Counted from the first letter of the stretch, positions 42,842 through 55,774 are shown. The stretch: 64,000 nt of DNA from Macrolepiota albuminosa (GCA_027475525.1 JAMWFC010000082.1:1302001-1366000); one strand, 5' to 3'. Translations and numbers: made by a program. The notes: generated by a model from the letters alone, not told the origin.

Positions 42842-45800
42842 TTACTGTTCTTCGTCGTCGTCAACAGGGGTCTCGTCATCATCCACTAACTCTGTTTCTT
42901 CCAGTTCTCGTAGTTTAGCCGTGTCAATGTCCAGCGCCGACGAAGGTAAGGGAATGTGTTCCCGTGCTAAGTAGGGGATGAGTCGAAACGCCGCTACTGG
43001 TCGATGCAAAACTGAGCCGTCCAACTCGCAGAGTACATAGGCGCCTCCCCTATTGCGGGAAACCACTATTAGGGGTCCCAGATACCGAGGTCGCATCTTT
43101 TTGTTATGGGTAACTTCGATCTTTGAGTTGCGCATTAGTACGAGGGCGCCAGAGGTGAAGTTGTAGTCTCTAATCGTGGCGCTGTGCTCGCTTTCAAATC
43201 GTAGCGCAGCTTGTCGTCTAGTTTGAAATACTACTTCGTGTAAGCGCTCGAGATCCTCCATGCGTCGCTGTAAGTCTATAGCGCGCCTAGCAATCATGTC
43301 GGTGGAAGATAGTATTGAATTCGCTCGAGATCCTCCATGCGTCGCTGTAAGTCTATAGCGCGCCTAGCAATCATGTCGGTGGAAGATAGTATTGAATTCG
43401 GGGGTGGCTGTAAGTAAGTAGCTTCCACTATGTCGGCCGGGAGGAGTGGATGGGTGCCTGTTGCCGCGTAGTAGGGTGAACAACCCATCCTTTTTCGTAC
43501 GGTAACCCTCTCCGACCAGAAGACCGAATAAGTCGCTTCGCTCCAGCGACTTTCGTCACCATCGACCGCCTTAAATAGCGCCTGTCGAACGTCGAAATGA
43601 GGCCTTTCTACGATTCCGTTGGCGCGCTTGTTGTAACCAGAAACCCGTATGTGTTGAATGTTGTACTTCTTGGCAAGATAAGTGAGCGCCTTAACTATTG
43701 GCGCTCCATTGTCTGTGACGATCTCGTGAAGGGCTCCCCATCTGCAGATAACGTCCTCAAAGAGCCACTTAGCTATAGCGTCTGTATTTTCTCGTTGGAG
43801 CATACGGAACTCCGGCCAATGTACCAAGGAACACCTTCCTTGAATGATATACTTGTAGCGCCCTGACTTGGGCATGTGCATGGTGTCAATATATATTTTT
43901 CCAAATAGCGGCGCTGGAGTCGCTACTGTTGGGGGAATAAGAACCTGACGTGTCTGCTGGATTTGACAGAGATGACAAGTGCGAATATACCACGCAATAT
44001 CGGCGCTAACTTGAGGCCACCAGAAGCGCTCCAAAAGGTTCGCTCTTGTTGCGTAGAGTCCACGGTGTCCCAAGTCATCGTGCATAGCGTGTAGAATTCT
44101 AATTCGATTGTCCGGTTTAATTACTAGCTTGTGGGCGCCATCTCTATTTCGTCGCCAAAGTCGGTTTTCCACTATAAAGAAGGTCGTCGCGTATCGAATG
44201 AAGGTGGCGTATTCCGTATCCGTAAGGTCTGATGGTCGTCGCAAATCCTGTAGCCACTTCCTAACCTGGTCCACCCGCTGATCTTCTGACTTAGCTTTGG
44301 CGCTTCGAGGTACCGCCGAATATGGTAAGTTATGACTGTCTTCCCGCAAGGGTCTTGGTTCCTCAACTATCTTTAGATCGTTAGATGGCTTAGCGACGTT
44401 ATAGATACTGGCCGTGTAAAAAGTTGATGATGCCTGATATGGTCGGGGCTGGTACGGAACAATAGGGTGAAGCCAATTTGAAACTGGTTGGTCTTCGCGA
44501 AGCGCCAGAATAGGCAGCTGAATGATGTGCATGAAACCATGCAATCGATCGATCCAATCGTCCAATACATCGTTGTTGCTATCGTCTAGCGCTTCATCTT
44601 CCGGTTGTCTGGGTCGCCTAGATAATCCGTCCGGCCCGTGGAATGCACTTCTGACGTGTACTAACTCGAAGTGAAACATTAATATCGCTACTACCCAGCG
44701 GTTCATACTGGCCGACGGTTGAATATCAGGGTTCTGAAGCATTCCTTTGATGTATCGTGCGTCGACCTCGACAATGAGATTTCGTACCCCAATGAGGTAC
44801 ATGCGCAGCGCCTGAAACGATCGAAACAAGCCATATAACTCTAGCTTGGGCTGACTGTAGCGCGATTCTTGGTCGTTAAGGGTAATCGATCCGAAACAAT
44901 TGTAGCGCCTGATTTTCCGGTTCGCGCTATCACACTGGCATAAGAAGAAGCCAACGGCGATATATGATGTGTCAACAGCAAGTATAACGGGATCGGCGGT
45001 AGTATAGTCAATGGGTACCAATGGTTTCGCTTCCTGTAGCGCCTTTACTAAGTCCTTCTGGGCATTGATTTGATCAGGTCCGAATTCGAAGGGGACCCCT
45101 GAACGGGTTAGGCGATTAAGGGCGTTTGCGCGATGAGAAAAATGGTGTATGAACATGCGCAGCACCTCTACAGTGCCCAAGAACGCGCGAACTTCCGAGA
45201 GGTTATGACAGACCCCCCATTTCTCCAACAGCGCTAATCGGCTCTTTTCTGGAATCCTGCCTTCTGGCGTGCAAACGTGCCCCAAAATTTTAAACTGCGG
45301 TGCGCAAAGAACGAGCTTGTGCCCTGAAAACGTCCCGCCACAATACTTCATGCGCTGAAGTACTCGGTTAACCAGTTGAAAGAATTCCCATAGCGCCATG
45401 CGAATATTAGGATTTTCTGGGTGAACTTCGGGCTTGCCATCCACCAATCGCCAATCCTTCGGGCCTTTAACTCCTACGTCGTCTATGAAACTGAGCACAT
45501 GGTGGGGTATTTTGGGCTGTAGGATAAACGTAATATCGTCGTGAAATATCGGTACCGAGTTTGTCCATCCCATAGGAAGTGTGACTAGTCGTAGCGCCCC
45601 AAACGGTGTTTGGAATGTCGTCAAGTCGCGAGAGGAAGGATGGATTAAGCGCTCGTCGTAGCCTACGTACAAATCCAGGGTAGCGCCACATATTCGTCCC
45701 GCGAAAGATTCAGCGACGTGATCGGGAAATGGCGGTACCCCTGAATGACGAATGGTGACTTTGTTTAGCGGTTCTAGGCTGTGAACTATACGTAGCTTCC

Positions 45801-46629
45801 CGTTTTTCTTTAGTACGCAGAACCACCTCGAGCGGTAGGCCGAATTAGAAGGCTCGTATACACCTGCCGCTATCTTGGAGCGAATAATTTGGCAGACTTC
45901 GGCTTCGATGCCCGGGGGTATGGGTCGGTTATGCTCAGTCCAGGGTACGTGCGGTATGGTTGGGATGACCACTGGTGGAAAGAAGTCAGTTCTAAGTTTA
46001 CCGCGTTCTGAGTCCTCCCATGCAAAAGCCTCATTCTGTTTTTGCATGATGTCGACTAGTACGTTCATCTCCTCCGTCAAGAGGAAGCCGGTATCGTGGG
46101 CGCTAAGAAATAGCGCCTTTCGTTCTTCTGTAAATCGTCCTGTTGGTTCAAAGGGTGGTGGATTCGGATCGAGTTTTGGCAGGGTAGCCAAAGGGTCGCC
46201 TATTATTTTTCTTTCGATGCGAAATTCCTCGGGTACGGCGCTCGCTACTGGCTTCGTTTTAAGTGCTACGGGTTTATATTTCTTCTTGACCTGAACCCCT
46301 TTGCGCTTAGGGGTACTATTGTTAGCAAACGTATTATAAATAGAGTCATGGTTTCTAGCGAAACCTGATATCAAAGGTTCATTAGAGTCGGGAGTAGAAA
46401 CGAAATAAGTGTCTGTTGAAAGGTTTTCAGTAATATCTGACGCAGTGAGGTATAAGTAGGATAACGCTTCACTAGTAAGCAACGAAGAAGAATTCAAGAT
46501 TTCATGGGCTAAAGAGGTATATGATATAAAATTTACTTGCCCAGTCCGATGGTTATAGTCCAAGATAAGCGCTTCATCTCCATGATCCCCATCACTCATC
46601 TCCTTGATGGCGCCGGAAAACACTCGCAA
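42842..46629 (-). CDS. TE-E pol: RT, RNase H, integrase, GPY/F module
   Basis: Minus-strand frame from 46629 to 43294, continuing 43297-42842 across duplication #18. RT has VLKKNGKLRIVHSLEPLNK, LPMGWTNSVPIFHDD and an FIDD variant of the catalytic YxDD motif (LSFIDDVGVKG, about 45480). RNase H: ILAVDTSYIAVGFFLCQ. Integrase HHCC: HDDLGHRGLYATRANLL and CHLCQIQQ; core: IYIDTMHMPKSGRYKYI, IVTDNGAP, KRANGIVERPH. The C-terminus has MRPRYLGPLIVV, a GPY/F-like module, and an acidic tail; no chromodomain. The frame is -1 relative to the protease ORF and overlaps it by 34 nt. Counting one 77-bp copy restores the C-terminus, so pol may be intact in the source DNA. Confidence 0.93.
43245..43398. repeat. 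77-bp perfect tandem duplication #18
   Basis: Copies at 43245 and 43322, near the 3' end of TE-E pol. Confidence 0.92.
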
Positions 46630-49424
46630 GGGTCGTTGCTAACGTAAGGTCGCTTTCTCGGTCCCGGTTTCTGGAATTTCCCCCGTGGAAACGTTGGTAC
46701 CGTTCTTCTGACGCCCGAGTTAGGGTCGCTAATAGTTAGCGTCGTTTCGTCTTCAGACGTCGTCTTGACTACTGATCGGGCTAAGACGTCGAAGGGCCTT
46801 CCTAATAATAAGTCGTACGCAGGCGATCTAAGAATGTGTATTTGAAGGTAAAACGTAAGATCGCCAACAGCGCATGGCACGTTACGAGCCATTCCCAAGG
46901 ATCGATCAATAGTGCCGTTAGCGCTTTGCATATTAAGAATGATGGTCGGGTCGTAAATGATGCCAAGCTCATTAGCGACGTCGGCAGCCATTGAAATAAT
47001 CTGTGATCCGCTGTCCACAATAGATTCTATCTCGCTTTTTCCATCAACTGTCAACATAATCGAGCGAATCGCGTGAGAGTCTTGAGCTACAGTGAGGACG
47101 GCGGGATCGTCGCTAGATCTTAGCGACTTAAGGTAAGTTTCAACCGGGTCAATGGACGTAGCTTCTTTGGGTGGCGTGGTCTCTTCTTTGATTTCCGACG
47201 CGACCGTCTCCGTTATGTACGCGAATCCAGGTAGCGCATCGTCGCATTCGTCCACCGCCGTTACATTGTTAGCTACGTTCCGTCGAGGGGTAACCGCTGT
47301 GCGCATCTGATTCCTGACGTCTGGCGCCACACTGCATAGCTCTCCTACCGACATCGTGACTTGACTTTTCATAATACGATCGAATACTTGTTTAGATTTT
47401 TCTATGTCGTAGATTGGTGCCGTCGGTCGGTAGCCTCCTGCTGGCTTGTCTGGCGCCCCAAAGTTTCGATTGATAGGCGGGGCGTAGTTACCGGCAAGTC
47501 CTGAATACGGGTGTAGGGGTGGTTCCGTGCTAGCTGGCGCTTTGGCCGTATCAGGTGTGTCGTCGTTGACGCTGGAATTCAAAGGCTTTGCAGGTGCTGG
47601 ATCGGTCGTAGCGCCTGAAGGTCTATAGTCTTTCAACGGTTGCTTGCTCTTTTTAATCTCGACACCATCGAAAACCTGATTCTTTAGCGACTTTAGCTCC
47701 CTTTCCAACGTCTCGATCCTCTCCTCTCGTGACAACGTTGGTCGCTCGCTAACAGCGTTAAGCTGGAGTACTTCATGGATTAGCGCCTGTTGTGGAGTTG
47801 TTTCTGCCTCCGCTGCGGCCGTACTATTGAGATTGCCCGTCGCTAAGTTCCCAGGGTTACGTCGATGCCATTCATCAATTCGCCCCTGGAAGGTTTGGTG
47901 CTCAGGATATAGAGGGATGTTAGCGCCGGAGGGTAGGACTATTTTCCCGTCGGAATTCGCCCCTGGAAGGTTTGGTGCTCAGGATATAGAGGGATGTTAG
48001 CGCCGGAGGGTAGGACTATTTTCCCGTCAGCGCCTCGGCGTGCTCTTCCTTGGCGCAGGTATTGTTTGAGGATAGCGCAGCGTCCGCGAGTCATCGTATG
48101 TCCTGCCTCACCACAGAAGTGACAAGGGCCGGATTGCATATTACCTCGTGGCGCATTAAGGCTAGTCAAGATTAACGTTTCCAATTTGCTCATAACGTTT
48201 GCGACAGCCGTGTTGACTGCGTTTTCCAGGTCCTCCTTCTTGACAAAACCTCCCTGATTGTTAGTTGCGCTAGGTGCGGGCGCTGCAACAGGTGGCGCCT
48301 TTCCTCCGTTATCAGTGCTAGAAGGTCGCTGGAAGGGGATGCCAGTATCCGTGCCTTTCAGTATCCATTTACCTGCTTCAAAAACGTCTTCTATATCGTA
48401 GGGTTCCTCAGGATGGTGGTCGGACTTAAGAATTTCTAAGCGACGAGCTATACGAGTCCAAAGGGATGTTGGAATGCCTTGTTGAAACAAGCGCCGTTCC
48501 TCGTTCCTGTAGAGTTTGCCATTCTGTACTAGCCATCTTGCAATTCGCTGGAAGTCTCGATAATAAGTAGATAGCGTGCCTAGTGTATAAATGCCCGTTG
48601 CGAAGGTATCCTGTACCAGTTTCTGGATTTCAAGGACGGTATAGCGCGTGGATTCCTCAGCGCCAGGGTACAGTTTAATGATCGCCTTTTTCCATTCCTC
48701 GTAGGTAAACGACCTTGGCACCGCCTCTCGTGTTAATCCTTGAAACTCATCCAGTCCCGTCCAGGATTCCGCGGTATCATAGGAAACGTATCTGGCGGCG
48801 TATTCTTTCATTTGTGTGTTGTCGGTGACTCGGCAGTCGCGTAATAAATATTCCAATTCTCGGAAATACTGTGTTAGCTCGCGAGGTTTCGTCTCGTCCC
48901 ATTTTGGCAACGAGAAGTGGTTTCTTGGCGGCATACGCGGTGTGTTTGCCTGCTCCATACTAGCTGGGTCTCGTCCCATTTTGGCAACGAGAAGTGGTTT
49001 CTTGGCGGCATACGCGGTGTGTTTGCCTGCTCCATACTAGCTGGCGTCAACGTCGTGGTGGGAATAGTAGTGTTAGTGGTAGTTTCGCTTGGGGTGTGTT
49101 TGCCTGCTCCATACTAGCTGGCGTCAACGTCGTGGTGGGAATAGTAGTGTTAGTGGTAGTTTCGCTTGGCGTAGTTGTAGTCGGTACTGGCTTGGGTAAT
49201 TCTGAGTCGCTAGGTTCTGGCGATAATGACCTAGACAGCTCTTCCAAAGGAGTAAGCGGTGTATGGTTTTCACCTGCTAAGTATTCGAACGGTCGGGAAA
49301 ACGGGAAGAAGCTTTCAGCCAAGCTATCTGGAGCGGCTTCAAGTTCCTGATCTAAGGTCTGCCTCGGTAGCGCGCCTGGTAAGTGTGGTGACTCAGTTAA
49401 GGTTTGTTCAAACGCGCTCTCCAA
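46596..49424 (-). CDS. TE-E gag and protease
   Basis: On the minus strand the frame is open from about 49424 (no ATG near its start; a later ATG opens MEQANTP near 48957) and is disturbed by duplications #19-#21. It shows an acidic Thr/Pro-rich N-terminus; a capsid-like region (LTQYFRELEYLLRDC, SWTGLDEF, YRDFQRIARWL); a CCHC knuckle CHFCGEAGHTMTRGRC near 48125; then a Glu-rich linker; then aspartic protease with SIVDSGSQIISMA (about 47010) and LLLGRPFDVL (about 46800). It ends with TAA/TAG-type stop at 46596. Gag and protease are in one frame; pol follows in the -1 frame with a 34-nt overlap. The start codon is not resolved. Confidence 0.88.
47877..48030. repeat. 77-bp perfect tandem duplication #19
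   Basis: Copies at 47877 and 47954, at the gag-protease linker of TE-E. Confidence 0.92.
48891..49044. repeat. 77-bp perfect tandem duplication #20
   Basis: Copies at 48891 and 48968, in TE-E gag; it overlaps #21. Confidence 0.92.
49016..49169. repeat. 77-bp perfect tandem duplication #21
   Basis: Copies at 49016 and 49093. With #20 this makes a segment present three times. Confidence 0.92.
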
Positions 49425-49482
49425 TAGGAGGCGGCGCTGTCGCTGGGCTCGAGTTTCCGGCGGAATTCTGCCTCAATAGAAC

Positions 49483-49500
49483 CCCTCACGGTGGGCTCCA
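49483..49500 (-). promoter_or_regulatory. TE-E primer-binding site
   Basis: Reading the element strand, TTT after the 5' LTR is followed by TGGAGCCCACCGTGAGGG. TGG at this place is the expected complement of a tRNA 3' CCA. The tRNA species is not identified. Confidence 0.65.
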
Positions 49501-49503
49501 AAA

Positions 49504-50547
49504 TGATGACGCCAACTGTGGTTGGGTGCGCTGGACGTATACGCAGTACAACGCCGTCTCCAGCGCCTGGCGTATGGGTTTGTGAGGAGTCCCGGCAGGG
49601 TCCCGGTGTGCTCGAGCAGAGGTGATAGGGCGATGCGCTAGACGATAGCGCCTCGGATGCTACCTAGCAAGTGGTAAGCGTCGTAGTTTAGGAGAAGTTA
49701 TAGAGAAATAAACAAATAGCGCAGCGTAGCGTGCCCGTAGGTGGCACCGTAAACGACGAAGACGAGATAGACAAAGCTAGCGCCGAACTTGGTGGCAAAG
49801 TCAGGCAACGCTAGCGCGATTTGAACGCTAAGTGTAACTGGGTGCTCAAGAGGTTACGATTCGTTGTTATATACATGGCAAGTAGCTAGTTTTTATACTA
49901 TGCGCTACATTATTTCCAAAATAAGTCCATTGACGGCGCTACCGCTTAGCGCCTCCCTTCGTGACTGTAGCTAACGGCCACCTGTCAACGGCGACCTGCA
50001 GCACATGGGTGACGGCGACCAACGGCGACTCTAAAACTACTTAGAAGTGGTACGAGTTTGCTCACTTTTTGATGTAATTTAATTGGCCATGCCATCCCGG
50101 GGTATGGTCGGGGAATCCTCGACAGACGCCGTGAGCGCTAATTCCGGCGCTAAACATTGTACCATCTTTTGATAGATTTAAATGTCGGGTCTGCGTGTAT
50201 CCTGTCTCGTCGTCATTGATTCTTTTAGACTTCTGATTGAGGTGCCTCGGTGATTGACAGCGCCAATTGCTAACTCCTTCCAGTACTGATCGGGGTTTGG
50301 TCAGAGTCCCCTCCCACCGTTATGCTAGCGCTATGAGTCCTGAGTCTTCTTGGTCTTCAAAGTAACTGAGTGGAGTGCGCTGAGGGGCTGATACTGGTGA
50401 TTGAGATGAATGGATAAGTCTTGCCATAGAGCGCCTGCGCTAGGGCTGCTCTGTTACCCAAGGCTGGTCGCTAGAGCCTTTAGTGTGTCAAGTGTTGGTC
50501 GGCCTATAATGTCCCTTGATGCGCTCAGTCCGAGTAGAAGCCTATCA
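49504..50547 (-). repeat. TE-E 5' LTR (1044 bp)
   Basis: Partner of 36380-37423. On the element strand it drives gag-pol leftwards. Confidence 0.96.
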
Positions 50548-50551
50548 ACGT

Positions 50552-53500
50552 CTGCAATTATTTGCATGTTTGGTCTGCCAGACGCGTGATTCTATAATTG
50601 CATCATGGGCATCTGCCAAGTTCCCTAGCGCATTGCATGCAAACTGTTTCACTCCCACATGAATAGCTTCGTCTGTATGAAGTTCGCGAATCATGGATGG
50701 CATCTAGCCATTGTTGAGTTCAAAGGGTGAGTACCCTGTGGTTTCTGATATGCTCGTGTTTATTGCGAATTCCACTAGTAGGTATCTATCCACCCAGTCC
50801 TTCTGATCAGGACGTACGAATGCTCATAATATTTGTGCGATATTTCTATTTGCACGTTCCGTTTGACCATCTGTTTGCGGATGAAATGATGTTGACATGA
50901 GCAACTTTGCTCCTAGCAGTTTGTGCAGCTCCTTCCACCATTTGGAAGTGAATTTAGCATCTTGATTGCTTACGATCGAACTTGGCAACCCATGGAGGCA
51001 TACTATCTCCTTGAGATAGATCCATGACAAGTCCAAAGCTGTCATGGTGGTTCTCACCGGAATGAGATGGACCATACTGGTCATTCTGCAGATCACTACC
51101 CACAGGTAGTTAAAGCCTTTCGACTCGGGGAACGGACCTATAAAGTCCATCCCAATCGAATCCCAAGGTTTGACCGGGATGGGTAGCGAATGCAGCTTTC
51201 CCGGTGGCTTCAAAGTCGACACTTTCGACTGTTGACATAGCTCGCATGTCGAGCAGAATTGGCTCGTCTCTTTGGCCATTTGCGGCCACCAGTACCAGCG
51301 TCGCACATAGTCCAGCATTTTCTGAGTTCCGAAGTGGCCCACCACTCTATGGGCCTGGTCCAGAATAGTCGTAATTAACAACCTCTCCCAGGGAATGCAG
51401 ATGACTTTGGACCCCGTGGGTCTGATAAGGTAGACAAGCTGGTGCTCCACCTTGAAGCACGGGTGCGCTTGGATATTGTTCAGAATCTCTACAAAGAGAT
51501 TATCATCCTTGTATCCCTGCTGGATACGTGTGCAAAATTGCGCATTGCCTAAGTTGGCTGGTGCAGGAATATGGTCCTGTGACTCCAGTGCTTGCTGGAG
51601 CGTCATATCAGTACCTCTCGTAGGCACCTCTTGCCTCATCTCTTCACGTAGCTGAGGGGCCTCATGTTCCACCAGCACCTGGGCTTCGATATTGCGAGCT
51701 TCTCGCTGTTCATGCAGTCGCTTACTGCGATGTGCTTCCTGCGCTCGCATGGTGTGTAGCTTGACCCTATGTTCCTATATTTCATGGAACCTATGGAGGG
51801 GCAAATCTTTGCCCTCGGGGTCAATACGTGTGTCCGCCTGGACATAGTCATGCATGTCATGGATATCATCTCGAGTGTCACTCTCGAAATATCAAGATAG
51901 GCAATCTGCGACTTTGTTCAATTCACCTTTTACATAGGTGATGTCGAACTGATACCGCAACATGTAGTTGATCCAGCGACATTGTCGCGGAGATAGGTGC
52001 ACCTGAGTCTTGAAAAACTCTAGTGCTTTGTGATCTGTAATGATATGGATCTTGTACCCCATCAGTTTATCCTCCCATTTTAGGAGGGCTTCCAGGATAG
52101 CGAGTGTTTCTAACTCGTGTACAGCATAATTCTGCTGGGCAGCAGTGAATTTATGGGACATAAATCCCACTGGTTGGCAAGTCTGCCACATCTTGCCTTG
52201 GCCAAACATGGCCCCAACCCCAGTCTTCGATGCATCACATATGAGCCAGATGGGCTCGTCGATACGTGGATCAATTGGCTAGATCACTGGCGTCTTCGCG
52301 CATATGCGCTTAATCATCTCAAAGCACCGCTGATGCAGCGGTCTCCAGTGAAAAGGGGACCCATTTTGGGTCATGGCCATTAGTGGTCCTGTATAGGCCG
52401 TGATGTCTGGCAAAAAGTTGCCAATATAGTTGACAAGTCCAACAAACTGTTGGATATCATTATATGTGCGTAGAGTACGCCACTCTTGAATTCGATTGAG
52501 CTTATCCATGTCTGGATGAATACCCTTCTCGTCAATGACATGACCGAGACAGTCAATACTAGTTGCGTACAACTCGCACTTCTTCCATTTGAAATAGAGA
52601 CTGGCTTTTCTCAGTCATTTGAATACGACTCGTAGGTGCTGCTCATGCTCCTCAATGGAGTCAGAAAAGATAAATATATTGTCTAGATAGATGTGCATAA
52701 ACTTCCCGATTACATCTCGGAAGATTGAGGTCATTAACCTCTGAAACGTCGCTGGTGCATTACAATCACCAATCTGCATGATGTTACTCACGAACGTCCC
52801 CATCAGGGACGAGAACAGCGTTTTTAGTATATCTTCTTCACGTATGCAAACCTGTTCATACGCGTCTGTGAGGTCGATTTTTGACCTATACTTTGCTGTC
52901 GCAACATTTTCTCGTATTACTTCCTGATCTGGAAGAGGCGTCACATCCTTGACTGTATTATCATTGCGCTGTCGCACATCCAATGCTGTTCTTAACGTCC
53001 CATTCTTTTTGGGAATACACAGTAATGGTGCAGCTTGCACTGCTGGTCGTGGTTCCCCCCACTTTGCGTTTATGTATCTATTTGTCTTTTCATGAAGTTG
53101 ATCCTGTAGTGCTTGCAGGCAGCGAGGCAAATGATATTTGTACTGCTTGGTATTGTCAATGAGGTTAATCTCATGGTTAACCTCCTGCCATGGAGGAAGC
53201 TCTTCCTTTGTTCCATTGACAATATCCACAAACTCTTGTTGCCATTGCTGGCGCAGTCGAGGAATATCTTCCTCAGTAAGGCTCACAGCCTTACCTTTCC
53301 CTTTTACTATGTGTGCTACACGCGGCTGAACTTTTGGTTCAAATTGCTCCCGTAAGGCACATACGTGCTCTTCTGTGAGATCTCCTGGGTTCAACCTTAC
53401 AACAGGTTGTCTACCCACCACTCTTGTCATACTTGACGACGACTGCACACTTCTTGCTTTCAACGAGAGCCCATCCAGTACGATATCCACTGTTTCAGAT

Positions 53501-53649
53501 ATCTCGTCCTCTCGTGCATGACAGTATACTTCCCCTGTCTGGGTCGTCTGCACCCTTCCCATAGTCTGCGTCACCATTGATGCCACCAGTTCGTTCCACT
53601 CCCGTGGCATACGTGGGTCATACGCCCATTGCACTCCTGGCTGTGGCAC
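50552..53649 (-). pseudogene. TE-C pol: RT, RNase H and integrase (dead)
   Basis: Minus-strand continuation of TE-C. RT (53649-52615) reads RNDNTVKDVTPLPDQEVI and then YLDN where TE-B has YLDD, so one catalytic Asp is lost. RNase H at 52209-51892 keeps ITDHKALEFFKTQ. Integrase (51750-50824) keeps the HHCC region (HRVVGHFG, CELCQQ) but reads SNQDAKF where TE-B has SDRDSKF, losing the second catalytic Asp. Frame interruptions at 52615, 51892, 50824 and elsewhere are TGA; one at 52279-52281 is TAG. The last part (50823-50552) runs to the TE-E insertion point. It cannot encode an active enzyme. Confidence 0.92.
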
Positions 53650-53652
53650 TGG

Positions 53653-54459
53653 TCAATCCATTAGCGACCTAGTGCTACCCACAGTTCCCATCGTACTGTA
53701 TACCTTGTCCTTGATGAGATCCTCAACCTTCACTCGAGAGCTAGTCGGCTGGCATTCCAGCGACTCCACCACGTGTTTACTATGCTCATTCTTGCACTGT
53801 ACAGCCTGCTTAGGCTCATCTGAGTGCTTCTCCTTCTTCAGAGTTCCTTGAAACTCTTCCTCAGACATTAGTACAGCCGGCGAGTCTGCCGGCAGGCTTT
53901 TTGGTGGGATCTGTTCATCCTCCACCTCCTGTACAGTCGCTCTGCGACCATCTAGTCAGTTGCGTTCATCACACCGCTTTTCAGTTGCGTGATAGCGCCT
54001 CAACCGACCATCTGTGTTGTTTAGCACAACTTTTTCCGCCTTCACAGGCGTACCATTCACAATGACCATGTCGTTCACAAAGTCCAGCGACACCTTGTTC
54101 TTACGCATGAACGGTGTACCGATGATCATATCGTAGCGATCAAAATTTGCTATATCCACATATTCTTTTGTCGACGTCCCTGACATCTTTATTCTCACTT
54201 CCACGCCAAACTGTACCATGGCGCGACTCCCTACAGTCCCCAGCTGGAGCATCAGCGGCTCCTCCAGTTCATGAATGTGAATTGCATTAACGTGAGCAAA
54301 CTGGGGCATAATGCCTGTTGTGGTACTCCCAGAATCCCACAACGTCCACGCTGGATGTCCATTGACATCAACATATGTGACCAGACACTCCTTCTCCTCA
54401 GGAGTATAGCGTGGCCTCTGCAACTTATTAGTTGCCTTCTGCAGGGTTACGTGTCTCAT
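53653..54459 (-). pseudogene. TE-C protease and linker
   Basis: 54459-53956 reads WTLWDSGSTTTGIMPQFAHV (DSG active site) and MIIGTPFMRKNKV, colinear with the TE-B protease. It ends in TGA (53956-53958). The linker frame 53925-53653 ends in another TGA. Same order as TE-B between gag and RT. Confidence 0.88.
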
Positions 54460-55620
54460 TCAGATGCGCTGATCTCCATGGCACTCAGTCAGTGCAAACA
54501 GGTGTTCTTCCTTGTCATCACGAGCATAATAGTCGCTGTCGTAGATGTCCACTGCAACATATTCGTTGCCATCAATCTGGACGCTCTTGGCATCATCCAC
54601 TTCTGACCTGTCAGCCTCTACTTGCGGCTCCTCCTCAATTTTGTCAACAATCTCATCGTCCTCGTTGTACTAACGACATTGCTCGGTGCTGCAGCCATAT
54701 GGGCCGCTCAGATATGTGCCTTAGGAGGGGCGGGGCACTCCTTAGCAAAATGCCCGCTCCTGCCACAATTGTAGCATGCTGAGGGATCCCCGGCAGGCCT
54801 TCTCTGGCCCACTCCTGGAACCCCAGCGGTTTTGCCTGCCATACACGCTGCAGGCGCCACCACTCCTCTCGGTGCTACTTGATTCTGACCCAAAAAGGGT
54901 CGACTATCCTTCACTGGCAATTGTCCAGCAGGTTTTGATCGAGGCCGTTGGCCTCCAGGGATCGTCTTGTGAACAATGAATTGCGGATTGTGATTGTTCT
55001 CCATCTCCGTCCGTTTGGCCAGGAAGGTTCCCACCTTCACTGCTTGACGGTTCACGGTTCCTCGGCGGGAACTCCGCTGCTCATAATGATTCACAGTCCG
55101 TGTCGACTGCTCATAACGGATGGCATACGCCAAAAATTCGGTCACAGTATTGACCTCCGGAGACAGATTGTCATCACGTATCAACGCTCTTCTCATGTCT
55201 GCGGGTATTCCATCCAGGAATGTCTCGCAAATAGTGTATTTGTCTGGATAGACGGCCATATTCTGTGCATGACCCACCAGGTCATCATAAAAGGTCTGGA
55301 TGCCAGTCTTAGCATCATACACTGCTTTTCTAAAGGCATCACGGGCTTCCTGCATTGTAGCAGCGTTGACAAAACGATTGTACAGTCCTATCAGGACTTC
55401 TTTAAATGTCCAATGCGGTTTATTGCGATTAATGTGGAGAACATGGCGACGGAACCAATTCTGAGCCTCTCCCTCCATAAATTTGTGTAGTATGAATATC
55501 CTTTCCTGGTCCATGTCGTCTCCACCATAGCAGCATGCTGCGAGGTGGTAGCACACGTCCATGGCCCAATCCTCCAGTCGAGAGAACCGATGTCCTCCAG
55601 CATACGCACGTATGTGCTTA

Positions 55621-55774
55621 CCATCGGATTTACGGGGACTTACCCCAGCAGGAAACTTAAATCTGACTCCAAGGGAGTCATCCACCAGACAAGTGAGCCA
55701 TCGGATTTACGGGGACTTACCCCAGCAGGAAACTTAAATCTGACTCCAAGGGAGTCATCCACCAGACAAGTGAG
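55621..55774. repeat. 77-bp perfect tandem duplication #22
   Basis: Copies at 55621 and 55698, in TE-C gag; TE-G has one copy. Confidence 0.93.

Larger units (their letters stand above)
36380..50547 (-). mobile_element. TE-E, full-length Ty3/gypsy element with three antisense genes
   Basis: LTRs 36380-37423 and 49504-50547, each 1044 bp, TG..CA, TSD ACGT (36376-36379 and 50548-50551). Gag-pol is on the minus strand, 49.4 kb down to 42.8 kb. Three genes on the plus strand fill 37.6-42.7 kb between pol and the 3' LTR. The polypurine tract is CCCCCC at 37427-37432 (GGGGGGAGA on the element strand). A primer-binding site lies 3 nt inside the 5' LTR. The LTRs differ at seven positions, every one a CpG transition. 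Pol ends in a GPY/F-like module with no chromodomain, so it is a different lineage from TE-D. It interrupts TE-C integrase. Confidence 0.96.
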
